Below, piece by piece: positions 13,118-26,600 of a stretch of DNA of 64,000 bases. Source of the stretch: Lingula anatina (lineage: Eukaryota; Brachiopoda; Lingulata; Lingulida; Lingulidae). The translations under genes and the position numbers were made by a program. Location: assembly GCF_001039355.2 (NCBI RefSeq), contig NW_019776073.1, positions 32,257-96,256 of the forward strand. Reading direction: 5' to 3'. Under the pieces are notes generated by a model, which worked only from the letters and a program-made list of their open reading frames with translations, was not told the DNA's origin and did no database searches. Numbering within the stretch: position 1 is the first letter of the stretch; every line of letters starts with the position of its first letter.

Positions 13118-14154
13118 TTGGTTGGTTGGTTGGTTGGGGCATAGACCCACGCCCTATTCTTGGCCTTGAAAAAATTAAAAAACTTCCTTTTATGACGTCA
13201 CCGTAGGTCTGATCGTCGCCGACCCCGATCCGTGCACCAATTATGTCACCCTGGACGACGACAGACGCATGGCGCACAATGCTGTTAAAAACGACAGTTG
13301 TATCTTTAACGACCATCAACTGAAGACCTTGTGGTACCGGATGGTGAGCACCACAGACAATAAGTTGGTGTCACTGCGCATGTACCAGCAGTGCCCGAGG
13401 ACACAAGGCTGTGGAACTGACCGACCTGTATGGCTTAAAGGTTTGGACGTTCATTGTACAGTGTATAAAAAAATCCTAAAAATTCTAATCTTAAAAGAGT
13501 GACCATGCTTCGCCCTTGTAAGTAGCTTTAGAGATTGCATTATGTGAATATTCTAAGAGTTCTGGCTTTCTGTTTACTATTATTTCTAACATGTAATAAA
13601 ACTACTAGTGGAAAAGAACAAAGACCGCAAACCTCCGCTAAGACAAACAATTACCATTAATCGATTACCACAAAAATTTGATCATTTGTTCCTTGACCCA
13701 TGTCTGACCTATCTTTTAAAATTATATTTGATCAAAATCAGTCCATAACTTTGTGCATATTGCTGCTAATAGACACAAGAACGGAGCTGAAAACAACATC
13801 CTTGGTGAGGGTAATAAACTAGATCAGTGATTCTATGGTGTTTGAATAATTCTGCTCTCTGAAGCCGATGTAACGCAACAGAGAGTCCCCCTTGATAGAG
13901 AGTCCGCTTCCCATTTGTTTTCACAGGTAAGCCTCGCTGTAGATTTTGACCCACTTAGGTGAGGCTAACCCTAACCATTTTAACTAAACAGAGGGCGGAT
14001 TGTCTGTTACACGGACCCTCAGTTTCGTTACACCGGCCCTCTATAAACCCTTAACCGACATTAGGCCTTCCTGCCATGAACTAATCAGGTATTAAGAAAA
14101 TTACAAGTAGGAGATATTCATTTTAATTCTAAAATATATATTTGTTTACTTTAT

Positions 14155-14229
<75 letters not shown>

Positions 14230-14649
14230 CATCGTGTCTATCTATCTATCTATCTATCTATCTATCAGTACATATATGTATATTGCTTTCAGGGACACAT
14301 CCTACCGTGGCGGATGGAATAGTTTCGAGAAAGGCGTGCGTCCCAAATTTTACAGAGGAATATAAGCCATGTTGCAGACGGGAAATAGATATTAGAGTGA
14401 AGAATTGTGGAGCTTATTTTGTGTACCAGCTCAATAAAACACACATTTGTGAGGAAGTATATTGTTCAGGTAGTCTCCTCTAATAATCTTCTTCAAAACG
14501 TAACTGAAAAACATCCACCCTGCACTTGTTTTGCAGCGTCTGTTTCAGACAGAGAACGCTGTCTATTAAAAGAGAGAAGTCCATCGTCTCCCTTACAGTG
14601 CCGAAGGTCTCGATTTCCTTCACACAACACAAAATTTCCATATCCCTCC

Positions 14650-14693
<44 letters not shown>

Positions 14694-17600
14694 TTATGCT
14701 ATGTATTTTGTTTTCTCCTCTTCCTATAGCCAAGTACCCGTCACTGCTAAGACGTCCAAAGTTGAGGGGCCCAAAGATCCTCAAAACAGCACAAGGGGTG
14801 GAGGAGTTTCGGTTTGGGTGCCACATCCCGTACCCTGCACACGACGCCGATGTCTTTTTTATGGTGAGATGGTACGTACCAGTGGCGGATTTGGGGGGGA
14901 GGGGGGGGTCACGGGTCCCCCCCCCCCCCCCGCCTTCGATTTCTGAAAAAAAAACAACAACCATGATACACTCTTGAAATTAGAATTTTGACTTGCTGAA
15001 TTATAGTTATAAGCCGTACCATATGGCACCGTTTGCCATCTAAAATACCAAAAAATTTTCGGACCCTTCAGAAATGTCCATATTGCATTTGCAAACGCTT
15101 ACAGTAAACATTGTGCCTTGAAATACAACTACCGCTTACAGAAACACAATCTTGCACAATGGTGCTTTTGTACTTAATGCTACAACAAGCAGCTGACAAG
15201 TGATTTCTCTTTTAGGTTGTTTGACGGCAAGCCGTCCCCCGTGGCCCCGATGTCCCAAATCTATTACGTGAATGGAACCTCCCGTGTCCACTATATGAAG
15301 GACATCCACATGCTCCCAGCCGCCTACCACATGAATAAACATGTAAGTTTTTTTATTTTGTCTTTTTTCTTCCGTTTTTTTCCTTTATAAATATAACCGC
15401 ATTGGTTGTCTTAAGTTAAGGGTGCCCTAAAATCTGTTAAATTCAGATGTACAGGTAGTCTTTTTCAAAACAGTAATAAGCCAAATTGATAAAACATCAT
15501 CCTGTCCTTGTCTGGTTAAGCTTTTTTTAATCATCTATCAAAATATCTGAAGGCTCTATTGGGGGATAGGTTAATTCATCATCTGTGTTAAATTTCATGG
15601 GCACATTTGTGACCGCATCCAAATTTACACATCGTATAATACAGGGTACCCCCCCCCTCCCAAAAAAAAAAAACATTAAAAAAAAATAATTGTTACAATG
15701 GTCCATCAAATTTCAAGAAAAGTGCTGAACGTTTACTTCAGTATGTGTATGATAATTATCCAAAGTTTTAGTTTATACTGCCCTTTCATCAAAAAATGCT
15801 GGTGGCATTATCAGCAAGAAGTACTTTCATTTTTATTTATTCAAAACTCCAAGGGTTGTCATTCCTAAAAAAAACGTACTCCCACTTCAAATAATCCTGG
15901 ATCCGCCCCGGAGCACGACGTGTAAATTTGAATGCACGCTATGACGACGAAAGTCAAGCTATGTTGGTACTCGGTATAAATGTTATTTCAAGTGTACATG
16001 TAGTGTGTAAAAAAGACACAAATCTATGCTAGAATTATCAACCTTCGACACTCAACGTACCTAGATCCTTATTGATTTTATCCCCCTGTCTGTTTTAAAG
16101 TATACGTGGCCTCTGTTATCAATAGGTGAGCTGCAGTGTCCAGCCATTCTTCTATCCACAATGGAGCAATCCCCATGGCGGTAAACTTTGGGAAAGCAAC
16201 TCATATTTTGCAGGTATTCAGGTGAGATGCGTCACTTTTAAAAACTATGTCGATATATTCCACTGTGGCCTAAAAGGCTATTTTTAAACTTTCTTCTTAC
16301 ATAACAATATGGCAAACCACGACCAAATTCTCTATGATACGTACTTTAAACTTAAAGGGATGATAACTCTTCGTATGGTATCTATATTTCACAATAAAAA
16401 CATTGTGAAGAACTTATTGAAATATAATATTCATGTATTCTGCTGTACCACAAAAACGGCAGTTATAGGTATTTTTCTGATATCTTTTTAGAAAAAAAGC
16501 AGGGACTAACTTTGAATGCAAAAATGGATTCATTAACCATTGCTAAGTATGGGAAACGTGTTGTTTACTCCAGTAAAATTCATTTTTTGGCCAAAACGAA
16601 GAGTTATTATCCCTTTAATTACAGGATTTTTGATGAATCGCAAATGTTGAAGATAACCATTCGCAGAGTGCTGTTCGACTCGGGTAAACTCTATTCTGCG
16701 ACGTATGTCTGTAAGGAGTTTGACGTTTTAACAATATTTCTTTGTAAAACGGAAAAAGAAATCTGGACAACCCCAGTTCGGCTTAAGTGTTTAAGTTTTA
16801 AGTTATTACAAACAAGACCTTTTAGTTTCTCAATGGTACACTAGGCAGCTTAGATTCTGAGCAAATTAACTTTGCAATGGAACTCAATCCACGCATGATA
16901 ATTTGTGAGGTGGGATCCAGTTTCCATCTTAACTTGAAGAATATCGTCAATTGTGATCAGTTCTTCATGGAGTTTGCAGTCAGGCTGACATCAAATGGAA
17001 CTGAAACCATTTACCAACCGGTACATTTTGCTTCAGTTCAACCCACCTGTGGTACGAGTGGAAGAGAAGATGCAGGCGGTCAAGGTGAAGGTCATCTCAA
17101 CAATACCTGTGCTATGCAAGATCCCCAATGCGGACCCTTCCAAGTGTGTGGTTGATTTTAACCTGGATTTAGGAGAAGGTAATATTGCAGCAAATTCGTT
17201 GCCAATTTGCAGCAGTCCTGATATTTTGCTAATGGACGGTGCTTTTTATATAAAACTGGAAAAATCAGGATGAAATATGAAATGCTACTTATTTATAAGA
17301 GATCTCGGGTCTTGTTTGACAGGACAAAGGTGCCTTCGAACTTTGGTATGAAAAGCTTTTCCCGTAAATCAATATAAATAAAGTGCCCCATACGGTAAGA
17401 AATTTTTACCGTATTGGCCGTATAACTGATTACGTCATCAAACTGCGTGTCAGAGTCAACAAAGCTGACGCGTGATGGCCTAACGCTCTTCGACAAAACG
17501 TTTTCAATTTTGGACTTGTGAGCATCAGTTTTAAATAAAATAAATAAATGTATATTAATTAGAAAATGAGTAAGTGATAATTTTGAAAAAGAATAAAGTT

Positions 17601-20600
17601 TCTTTATCCTTATATACAAGTTATCATGATTGGTACTATTTAATAGTCTTGTGCAGATTGATCATTCTAGGCATACCCTGTACTGTGTCGTTTCACAAAG
17701 AATATCAAATATGCTTATCGCAAAAACTACTCGTTGGTGGTATCATGTTAACGCACAATTTACCTGTTCAGGTAACGAAGTAGTTGCGGAAGAGTGCTCA
17801 CTACAGTTGACGCGAGCACACTGGAGAGACAGAAGAAAACGAGCAACCGTCTCCACTAAACTGCTGTCTGTCAGGGACTTTGTAAGCGACGGAACGAAGA
17901 ATGTCTCCGCAGTATTCCAAAAGCTTTCTGCCGTTCAGGCACCTCTGTTCCACCAGTTACAGCCGCCGGACATAAGGGTAATGGGTTGGTGAACTAGCAC
18001 CAGGTGTGATAGGAATGGTAGTCCGCTAGGAACAGTGGTCCGTTCCCAGTTACTTTGTACAGGTGACATTTGTCCCATATACTAACCTCAATATACCCCT
18101 ACTAACCCTAACCTCTACTAATCATATGGGACCCCGGAATTCCATGACTAGGACTACCATTCCTGTCAAACTGGTTTCACAAAGCTCGAAATTTCGCCTC
18201 AACCTTTTACATGGACCTATTTTATATATAGTGCAAGATAAATTCATAAGTTCACTTAGATGAAGCAACCCTTGGCCGGAAACATTGACAATATCGTGAA
18301 AAAATGCTGTAAGCAAAGTGTTTTATTTTTTAATTAAAATTGAACTTCTGTAAATTGTTATTGGTGATATTAAATTTAAACTTTAGGCTTCAAGTTGAAA
18401 AAACAATATTTTGTGAAACAGTTGATTTAAACTTCTCTAGCAAATAGTGATTCTGTCAACGGAAGGAATTACTTTTAGGGATGACAGTAGCACTTGCGTA
18501 GGTATGTCGTATACATTTATTGTTTATCGATCGTTCTTAAAAGACTTTTAACATTTTCACAAAATGGCCTTTATATAGTCGGTTATCCGATTTTAGCAAT
18601 CCAAGCGTGGCCCAGAGTATAGACTTTTGTGAAAAGGGTCAACTGTCATTTTAATGTTTAGGGAATTTTGTCTGATGTAATTGGAATTGGCTAAATGGCG
18701 TTAAATGGAATATGTAGTGCAGAGGTTTCAAAGGTACATTTTTAGAAAAATGTATCTCCTACAATCTACATAAACGCAATGCGTATGAGCAGTAAATGAA
18801 TAATCAAAAACAAATGCTGTTAATGCAACTGATAAAATGCCAGTTTATTTCTTGTCCAAAGTCCAAACCATAATTTTTTTTTATGATATCAACACAAAAC
18901 AACGCGCAAATTAATTGAAACATAAACTCAATTTCAACGAAATGTCATTTTAACTGAAACAAACAGGCTCGTTTAATTTTAGAGTAAAAGATCCAGTTCT
19001 TTCTAAGACGGTCGAACGTCTAGCAGCCACGTAAGTCAGCTCTCACGGCAATAAAGGTGTGCCATTTTATTGGCCAAAAACTGACAAAACGTGCTTTGAT
19101 ATGAGGCACCAAACCATGCCTAACGATGGTATTGCGGTCCGAGTTTCTGGAAAATAACTATAAAATAATGGGTATTTATTAATTGGCACAGATTATGATC
19201 TTGTATTCGAAAGCTGTGTTCTCCAAAAGAACGGATATTTGTTATCCAGCCATTCAAAATATTGACCGATGACATATGTAGATGACAATAACGAGGACCG
19301 ATGACGATTTTTTTTACCAAAAAGAGAAAAGAAACATTCTATTAATCATACAACAAACAATATGGCGGACTAAATCGAGCTTATGATGCTTTCTCGAAGG
19401 GCGTTGATATTCAGGTTTTAATCTAGGAGGCAATATTCTGGCTCAGTATGCTGTTTTGCAGGAAAAGATATTAACCGATACTAAATTCGGCTTAAGTGCT
19501 TTTGTGAAGAATTTTATCATATTTAATGAATTATTATTATTATTATTATTATTATTACCTACAGTTTAAAAAGAACGTAAGTTATTTCAACGGCACTTTA
19601 GGAACGCTTACCTTATCTTTACCGTCCTGGCCTTGATAGGTCATCCATTTAGACCCTGAAACGCTGTACTGCAGCTTGTATTCAGTTAATTTAATTAGGC
19701 TTTTATCACTTATTTTCCGAGGTTCTGTCTGACAAGTTTCCATTATTTTATTGTCTATAAGGGGTTATATGGCGATTTTATGAAACTCGTTAAAATACTT
19801 ACCGATCCAAAAGTTTTTATTTGTTTTTAATTTATTATTATTAGTAGTAATAGTAGTATTTACGGTGGACAAGTACCTTGTTCTTGTTTCGTTTTCTGCA
19901 ATTTTTATCATTAAACAAGGCGATTAACCAATCAAGGAGGGGGACGTGGCACGCTCTCTATGTTCCTTTAAAACTTGTTCTTTCCAATGTGTTTTAGGTC
20001 GAGAGTAGCAGCGATGCCACAGCCATGTGCAGCTGTACCGGAGACCCACACTGCACCCCATTCGATCGGAAAGAGTAAGAACTTGCATATCCACTAGATC
20101 ATTGAACAAAAAAGTTATTCGGTGTTATTCATGTAGATTTTTTCATTGGCTTTAGCGATATTTAATTGCAAGGGATAAGAATATGATTTGAATAAAATTG
20201 TCGCCATATTGGGATACGCTCCAAAAAGGGAGCAAGGCGAAGTTCCTGAGAAAAATTATTTAAAAGGAAAATACTCGGACGCTCAAAGCATATTTGTGGG
20301 TATTTCATGTTTGTTCCTGTTTCCATCCAACCAATTTTTTATTTCAGAACCTTCCATATGTACAGTGTTGGCGAGTTTGTACTGGCTAAGAGCACGTCCC
20401 GACCATTCGAGGTAAGAGGGTGAAAATCCTAATGTTCTATCATTCCACGGGTTATCTGGTTACTGTTTGGATAGCTCTCTTATTTTAGTTGTATAGGAGC
20501 TACTTTTCTGCGCAAGAATTGTATTTTTTTTACCTACTGAATACATACAATACAGTACATATACAACGTGTTCCCGTGTGGCTTTGCCTCAGTTTTCGGT

Positions 20601-23600
20601 CTTACATGCTAATGGTAACCTTGTCGCAGGTAAGGCCTCATAGCGCTGTATTTTAAACTCCCGTCCTTATGAGTATCCAAACCATGGTGGATTAAACTGT
20701 GAGACAGCAGCCAGTGATGCAGGTTCCTAGTGGTTTGTACAGCTAATTAAATCCCGTCCACCAGTAGATTTTTGCTCACTTACGTCACACTATTCCTTAC
20801 CTGTATGAATTTAATAGAAGGCGAACCTTTGGCTACTTATTTTAATAAAACACCGAAAGTGGATATGTGCAAGTTTCAGTGCTAAATCTAAATGTTGTCA
20901 GGTTCACATGCGCACCTGGAAATGTAATTCTCGCGGGGCGAGCTGTATCTGCGGCGTGGCTGCACGCGAAGGCAATGACGTCATCTTGATTGACGGATGT
21001 CACAGTGTTGGACTAAAGATGAAGCAAATGCGAGTAACAACTCACGTGAAGTCCAACAGTCAATTGGCGGCAGGGACGCGTATAAAGCGTAACAAAGATG
21101 GCAGAATCATTGAGGTGAGCATTACATGACTATCAACAAAAGAAATAAATACTCAGATAACACTTATAGGTTTTTTGACTAAAGAAACCACGTAGGCCTA
21201 TTTCTAATTCTTTCGAAAACATGCCATAAATGGTGATCAAAAAAATTTTGAAATGAATTTAAAAATGAATTTATTTCTTTATTTTTGGTAGAGAGATACA
21301 GTTTAGGGAGAAGGACTTATTGGATATTAACTGGTTTTTAGTGTTGATTGCCGTCTTTCAGAGTGCAACCAATGGCCATACTTTGCTTTAACAGTCCGTC
21401 GATTTATGAACTTTTGTATTATAGGCCTAACATCTTACACCAAGAAACTGGTTTGTGAAATTAACGTTCTAAAAAGACCACCATGTGTCTCGTCCTTCCT
21501 TTATTTCTGAGCACAGTTTTATTTGAAATGTTGATTTCTTTATTTATTGACATCTTTTTCCAGGTATTTTTCACTTCGGGTGCATATCTGAAGGTATTAT
21601 CTAACCGGCGTAGTCTCGGTGTTTACCTGACGGTGCCCAGTGACGACTTTGAAAATACCGCCGGTATCTGTGGGGTGTTCAACGGAAACGGTTCAGATGA
21701 TCTTACGGGATCCGACGGCGTTAAACACCGCTTTGAGAGAATTCCTTATGTTTTCACGGAGAGTTGGAGGTAGGTGCTACCCTCTACCAGGGACACAGAT
21801 TGATTTTTCACTAGATATTAAGAGATATGTCTCTGGTTAAATAGATGGTACATCGCGCGTTTTCTGCCCTAAGTCGTTTTCCTCGTCCGGTGTCGCCGTT
21901 TCCATTTAAAGTGTATTACTTGTTTTAAAAAAGAAAAAAATTATTTTGACATTTTGAAAGGTTTTAAATGACGGTTTATACTTCTTCTGGGATATAAATC
22001 TTTGAATGAAAGTCTACTTTCTTTGAAAACATCATCAAGGATTCAGAAAGGCCACAGCCTGTTTGACCAACTGCCTCCCCCAGAACCCTCCGCTAGTACA
22101 AATAATCCTGCCTTTTGTCAGTGCAACAGAAGAACAGGAAACATTGATTGCCGCCCTGAGAACAGACAACGTAATCCTGTCAGAAAGGTAATTTTAAGAA
22201 AATAAAGTTGATAAGGAATTGAAGTTTCTTCAGTCAATGACTATATCCCTTTAGGTATTTAACAAGAACATGTATATTACCTCATTACTGGAAGATTGTG
22301 ACCTGCCTTAATAGAAAAATAAATCAGATACTGGTGAAACTGCAGACGAGGCAAGTGCTGTACCTTCCAAAGCTTAGCCACATTCTTGCTTTCCCACTAA
22401 TTTGTAATGATAATCGTTAATGACCCTGTGGTGGCTGTTTTTTTTTTTTTTTTTTTTTTATTTTAAATAAGTACTTTTTGATTTACCCAGATTAAAAGGA
22501 AAAAGGAATTCACAAACGGGGNNNNNNNNNNNNNNNNNNNNNNNNNNNNNNNNNNNNNNNNNNNNNNNNNNNNNNNNNNNNNNNNNNNNNNNNNNNNNNN
22601 NNNNNNNNNNNTTTTTTTTTTTTTTTTTTTTTAATTCAAATAAGTACTTTTGATCTACGCAGATTAACAGGAACAAGGACATCACAGACGAGGTGAACCG
22701 GAAATCGCGTCTGCGCAGGTCTACAACATTTACTGACACAGCCACTGACTCTGACATGACGTATAATTACGATTATGGGGACCTAAGTAAGTGATCTTAT
22801 AGGCCTACTTATTTTGACCAACATTTTTACTATTTATTTTCAAATTTTCATTTCTTCATTTATATTAGCTTCATGATGTAGAAAGTCTTTGTATAGCAGT
22901 TACAACATATATATAAAGCCTCGGAATAATTCCAAATTGATAATGAGGCGATTAACACATAGCTGAAACTACCACAGTATAGGGCCTACAGCTGTGGGAG
23001 GCAAATCATTCGAAGATGTGCTGTCATTCTGTATACTTTCCCGTATGTCGATCTTATTTCTTCTGGTTTTGTACCATAATGAAACGGGTGACTAACATAC
23101 ATGTAGCAGTACTTGCCGGTTTTAACCACGCAAACTTTAACAGACACATTTACCAACACACGCTCCTAACAATACTACCACATCAGTTACGCACGTGCGT
23201 AACTGATACACGATGCACGAATACAAAGGCTACACCCATTTACATCTCTTAATTTGTTATTACTACCCCTCACTGTAACGATGTAGGGAAGTAACGGTAG
23301 AGGGGAGTAACGATGTGGGGAAGTAACGGTGGAGGGGAGTAACGAGGTGGGGAAGTAACGGTGGAGGGGAGTAAGGATGTGGGGAGGTAACGGTAGAGGG
23401 GAGTAAGGATGTGGGGAAGTAACGGTAGAGGGGAGTAAGGATGTGGGGAAGTAACGGAAGAGGGGAGTAAGGATGTAGGGAAATAACGGTAGAGGGGAGT
23501 AAGGATGTGTGGAAGTAACGGAAGAGGGGAGTAAGGATGTGGGGAAGTAACGGTAGAGGGGAGTAAGGATGTGGGGAAGTAACAGAAGAGGGGAGTAACG

Positions 23601-26600
23601 CTGCGGGGAAGTAACGGTGGAAGGGAGTAAGGATGCGGGCAGGTAACGGTATAGGGAAATACTGATGTGGAGAACTAACGGTGGAGAGGTGGGAGGATGC
23701 GGGAAGGTAACGATGCGAGAGATTCCGGGGCGCACCGATAGCTGGAAATATCATATTTTTTCTGGAGGTAGTAACGATACAGGGATGTGACTATGCGTGC
23801 TGTTATCGATGTGGGGGCATTACGAAACAGGAATTTCAAGAGGTGGCCCCAGTTTTAAAAAAACGTGTCTGTGATGACCGTACTGGAGATGTATAACAAA
23901 AATTCCACTAATTAGACCTAATTTGTGCATGTGCCCAAGACAATTGAAAACAACGATCGAGTCTTTTTTACCTTTGCCTAGATGCTACGGCTGTGAATGT
24001 CAAGTGGTCGAGTTCAGCCCAGATGAAGGCTGCCATAAAATTGTGTACTGATGCTGCTAAGGCTTCCAGTGCCTTCACGCCTTGTGAGAAGTCGGGCTTA
24101 GTGAACGTGCAGGAAATAGTAGACGGTTGCGTCGATGACATGAAGGTATGAATATAATGGAAGGCAATCGGTGAGAATACCGGCCAATTGAATGGAGCAT
24201 AAATGTATATTCTGTACGCAGAATGATTAAATGAGGGTTATGGTATTTTCTATTTTCTATCCTGTATAAATGTATATGTATTGGTATTTTGAAGGCCAAT
24301 TTTTCACCCAAACAAAACCGATTTCTGAATGTTGGCACAGTGTATTGGACTTTGTAATGCCAAAATATATATATCTGTACCTTGTATAAAAAGTGATAGG
24401 GAGCGGTTAAAATGTATCACTACGAAAATCAGAAGACTCAAAACGTCATATACACATGTATCGCACAGTACAGGGTATGTACGAAAACACGACCAATTTA
24501 GTCACAGCGCATGAATATTCTAAAAACCCTCGGTATAATTCACTGGTAATCCCCCTACCTGATTAAGTCTGATTAAGAATATCGACTGTCACTGGCGCCT
24601 TTGGCTTACTGGCGACCTGTATTTCAGATCACCAATGGAGACAAGACCTACCTTGACTCTGTAGCCAGTACCTTTGACACCATTTGCCAGGAGGAGATTT
24701 TGAAGGACCCAAAATACTACACAGCACAACCAGATGGTATTTTTTTTACACTTTTTTGTTCCGTTTATCATATTAAAAATATGTTTCACTGGAAATCCAT
24801 GTTTGTGACAATCGCTTACCTATAGAATATGAAACTTGGTTGAGAAATCATGCATATTCCCTTTGTTCCAGAAGCGAGCGATCCAACGGTGACCTGGGGA
24901 ACTACAGGTTGGCCTTCATTCAGTGCAACTTAAAATCAGGGCACATATGCGAGAAATTTGAACTTAAAAGTATCCGAAACCGTAGGCCTATCAATCATAG
25001 TTATGCATATGTCACAGTCATCGATGTTAGCTTTCCGTGTCAAATTGATAATAATAATGAATAATTTATAGAAAGAGGTTTTGCATCGACGTTGCCTCCG
25101 TTCAGATGCTTTGTATCGACGTCACTTCTTGGCAGATGCTTTGCATCTACGTCACTCTCTGTCAGAGGCTTTGCATTGACGTCACTCCCATCACTTCCTG
25201 GAGTCGGTAGCAGACGCCGTGACCTGCAGTTCAAAGCAGCAGCGTAGCGAACTTTTGGTTTTCAACCAGAAATTTCACTTTTTGATTTCACACAATAGCC
25301 CCCCTCAAAAAAAAACAAAAAAAAAACCTAAATCCGAGTTTAAATACACTATGTCTAAAAACGAGACGTACTTTTGTATTTCAGGTACAATGGGAATACC
25401 ATCGTTCATATCAAATATGTGCTCCACTCCATGTAAAAACGGGACTTGTGTCAACGGCGCCTGCGTATGTGACAAGAACTGCGTCGGCGATGACTGCTCT
25501 GTGGACACGACAAAACCGCCGATAGCGTTTGGTTTGACAAGGTGACGTATATAAAGGACTAAAACCATTAGACACAAATGGGCGTTGCTGTTACGTCGTC
25601 AAATCGAATGAGCAAATTATCTTTGATGTATTTATGATGTGATAATATTATCTCATAATAGCACTTATTTTGGCATTCCCTTAACGGAAAGGGTAAGTAA
25701 AATAAGTTATCGAACCCCTTTAAATTTTCTAGCGAATGTGAACTTTGTGCGATCAAAATAAATTTACATTTCTATCCCAAGTAATGGAATATCAAGGAAG
25801 TTTTTTTTTTTAACTGCTGTATTAAAACTAAATTATGAGATGATTAATGTAATAATGATAAGAATATCGAACCTTTCAGATCGGATGCCTGTGATATTCG
25901 AACGCGTCCGTGTCGTCTAGTCTTCCTTGTCATGGGGAATGTAGCAGATACGCCGGGTCTTTGGTGTCGAGTGAAGGAAAGAGTAAACTTGGTGCGTCTG
26001 GGTCTGTTCCCAAATAATATGATACGCTTAACCAGCTTTAACCATTCCAACTCTTATATGTGACGTTGTATTCGCCCTTGGAATGCATAGTTTAGATCTC
26101 TGTTCAAAGAAATCTTCATATATTTATCCATATATAAGCAAATAAGATAACAACCTCCGCCAAGGAAGGATTTTTTCGACGTTGGTTTGTTTGGTTTGTC
26201 TGTCTCTATGCGTCATCTCTGAGCAACATCTCGGAACATGTTATAGGTGGATTTTGATGAGTTTTTCAGAAAATGTTAAGATAATTAGCAACTATAAGAT
26301 ATTATTATTTTTTTTTTTTTTTTTGGAGTGGGGAGAGGGGTCAGATCATTCTCTATTTACCACACATGTAACAGACAAATGTGTGGATTTGTTTTTCAGG
26401 ACCAGGTGTAATAGAACTGACAAATTTTTGTTACTGACACCAGCTTATATGCTATGGTTAAAGCAAGCTTTCAGTGGATTTCATGTATCTTTTTAAATTA
26501 AAAATATAATATTAAAATAGTCACATCGTTATATTCATAGGGAATTCGCCATACTTGACCATCGTTTTTGCTATATAATAATAATAAGAATAATAATAAA

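Noticed and set aside
13269..13502. Open frame starting at an internal ATG of gene 2 exon 2 and reading past the donor
   Set aside because: Its first part is genuine exon 2 coding sequence, but the real start is the signal-peptide exon at 12644 and the tail is intron.
16512..16844. 110-codon + strand open frame in gene 2 intron 6
   Set aside because: Exon 16126-16221 joins exon 17037-17178 in phase with the expected VWDE sequence (AGIQ-FNPPVVRV), leaving no place for this frame, and it has no domain similarity.
18040..18120. Interstitial telomere-like sequence (CTAACCCTAACC)
   Set aside because: Only two or three imperfect units inside a small inverted-repeat element; too short to call telomeric.
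23187..23754. Two overlapping - strand open frames of 160-180 codons rich in Pro, Leu, Ser and Tyr
   Set aside because: They are translations of the 32-bp minisatellite; a 32-bp period shifts frame, so all frames look alike, and there is no splice context.
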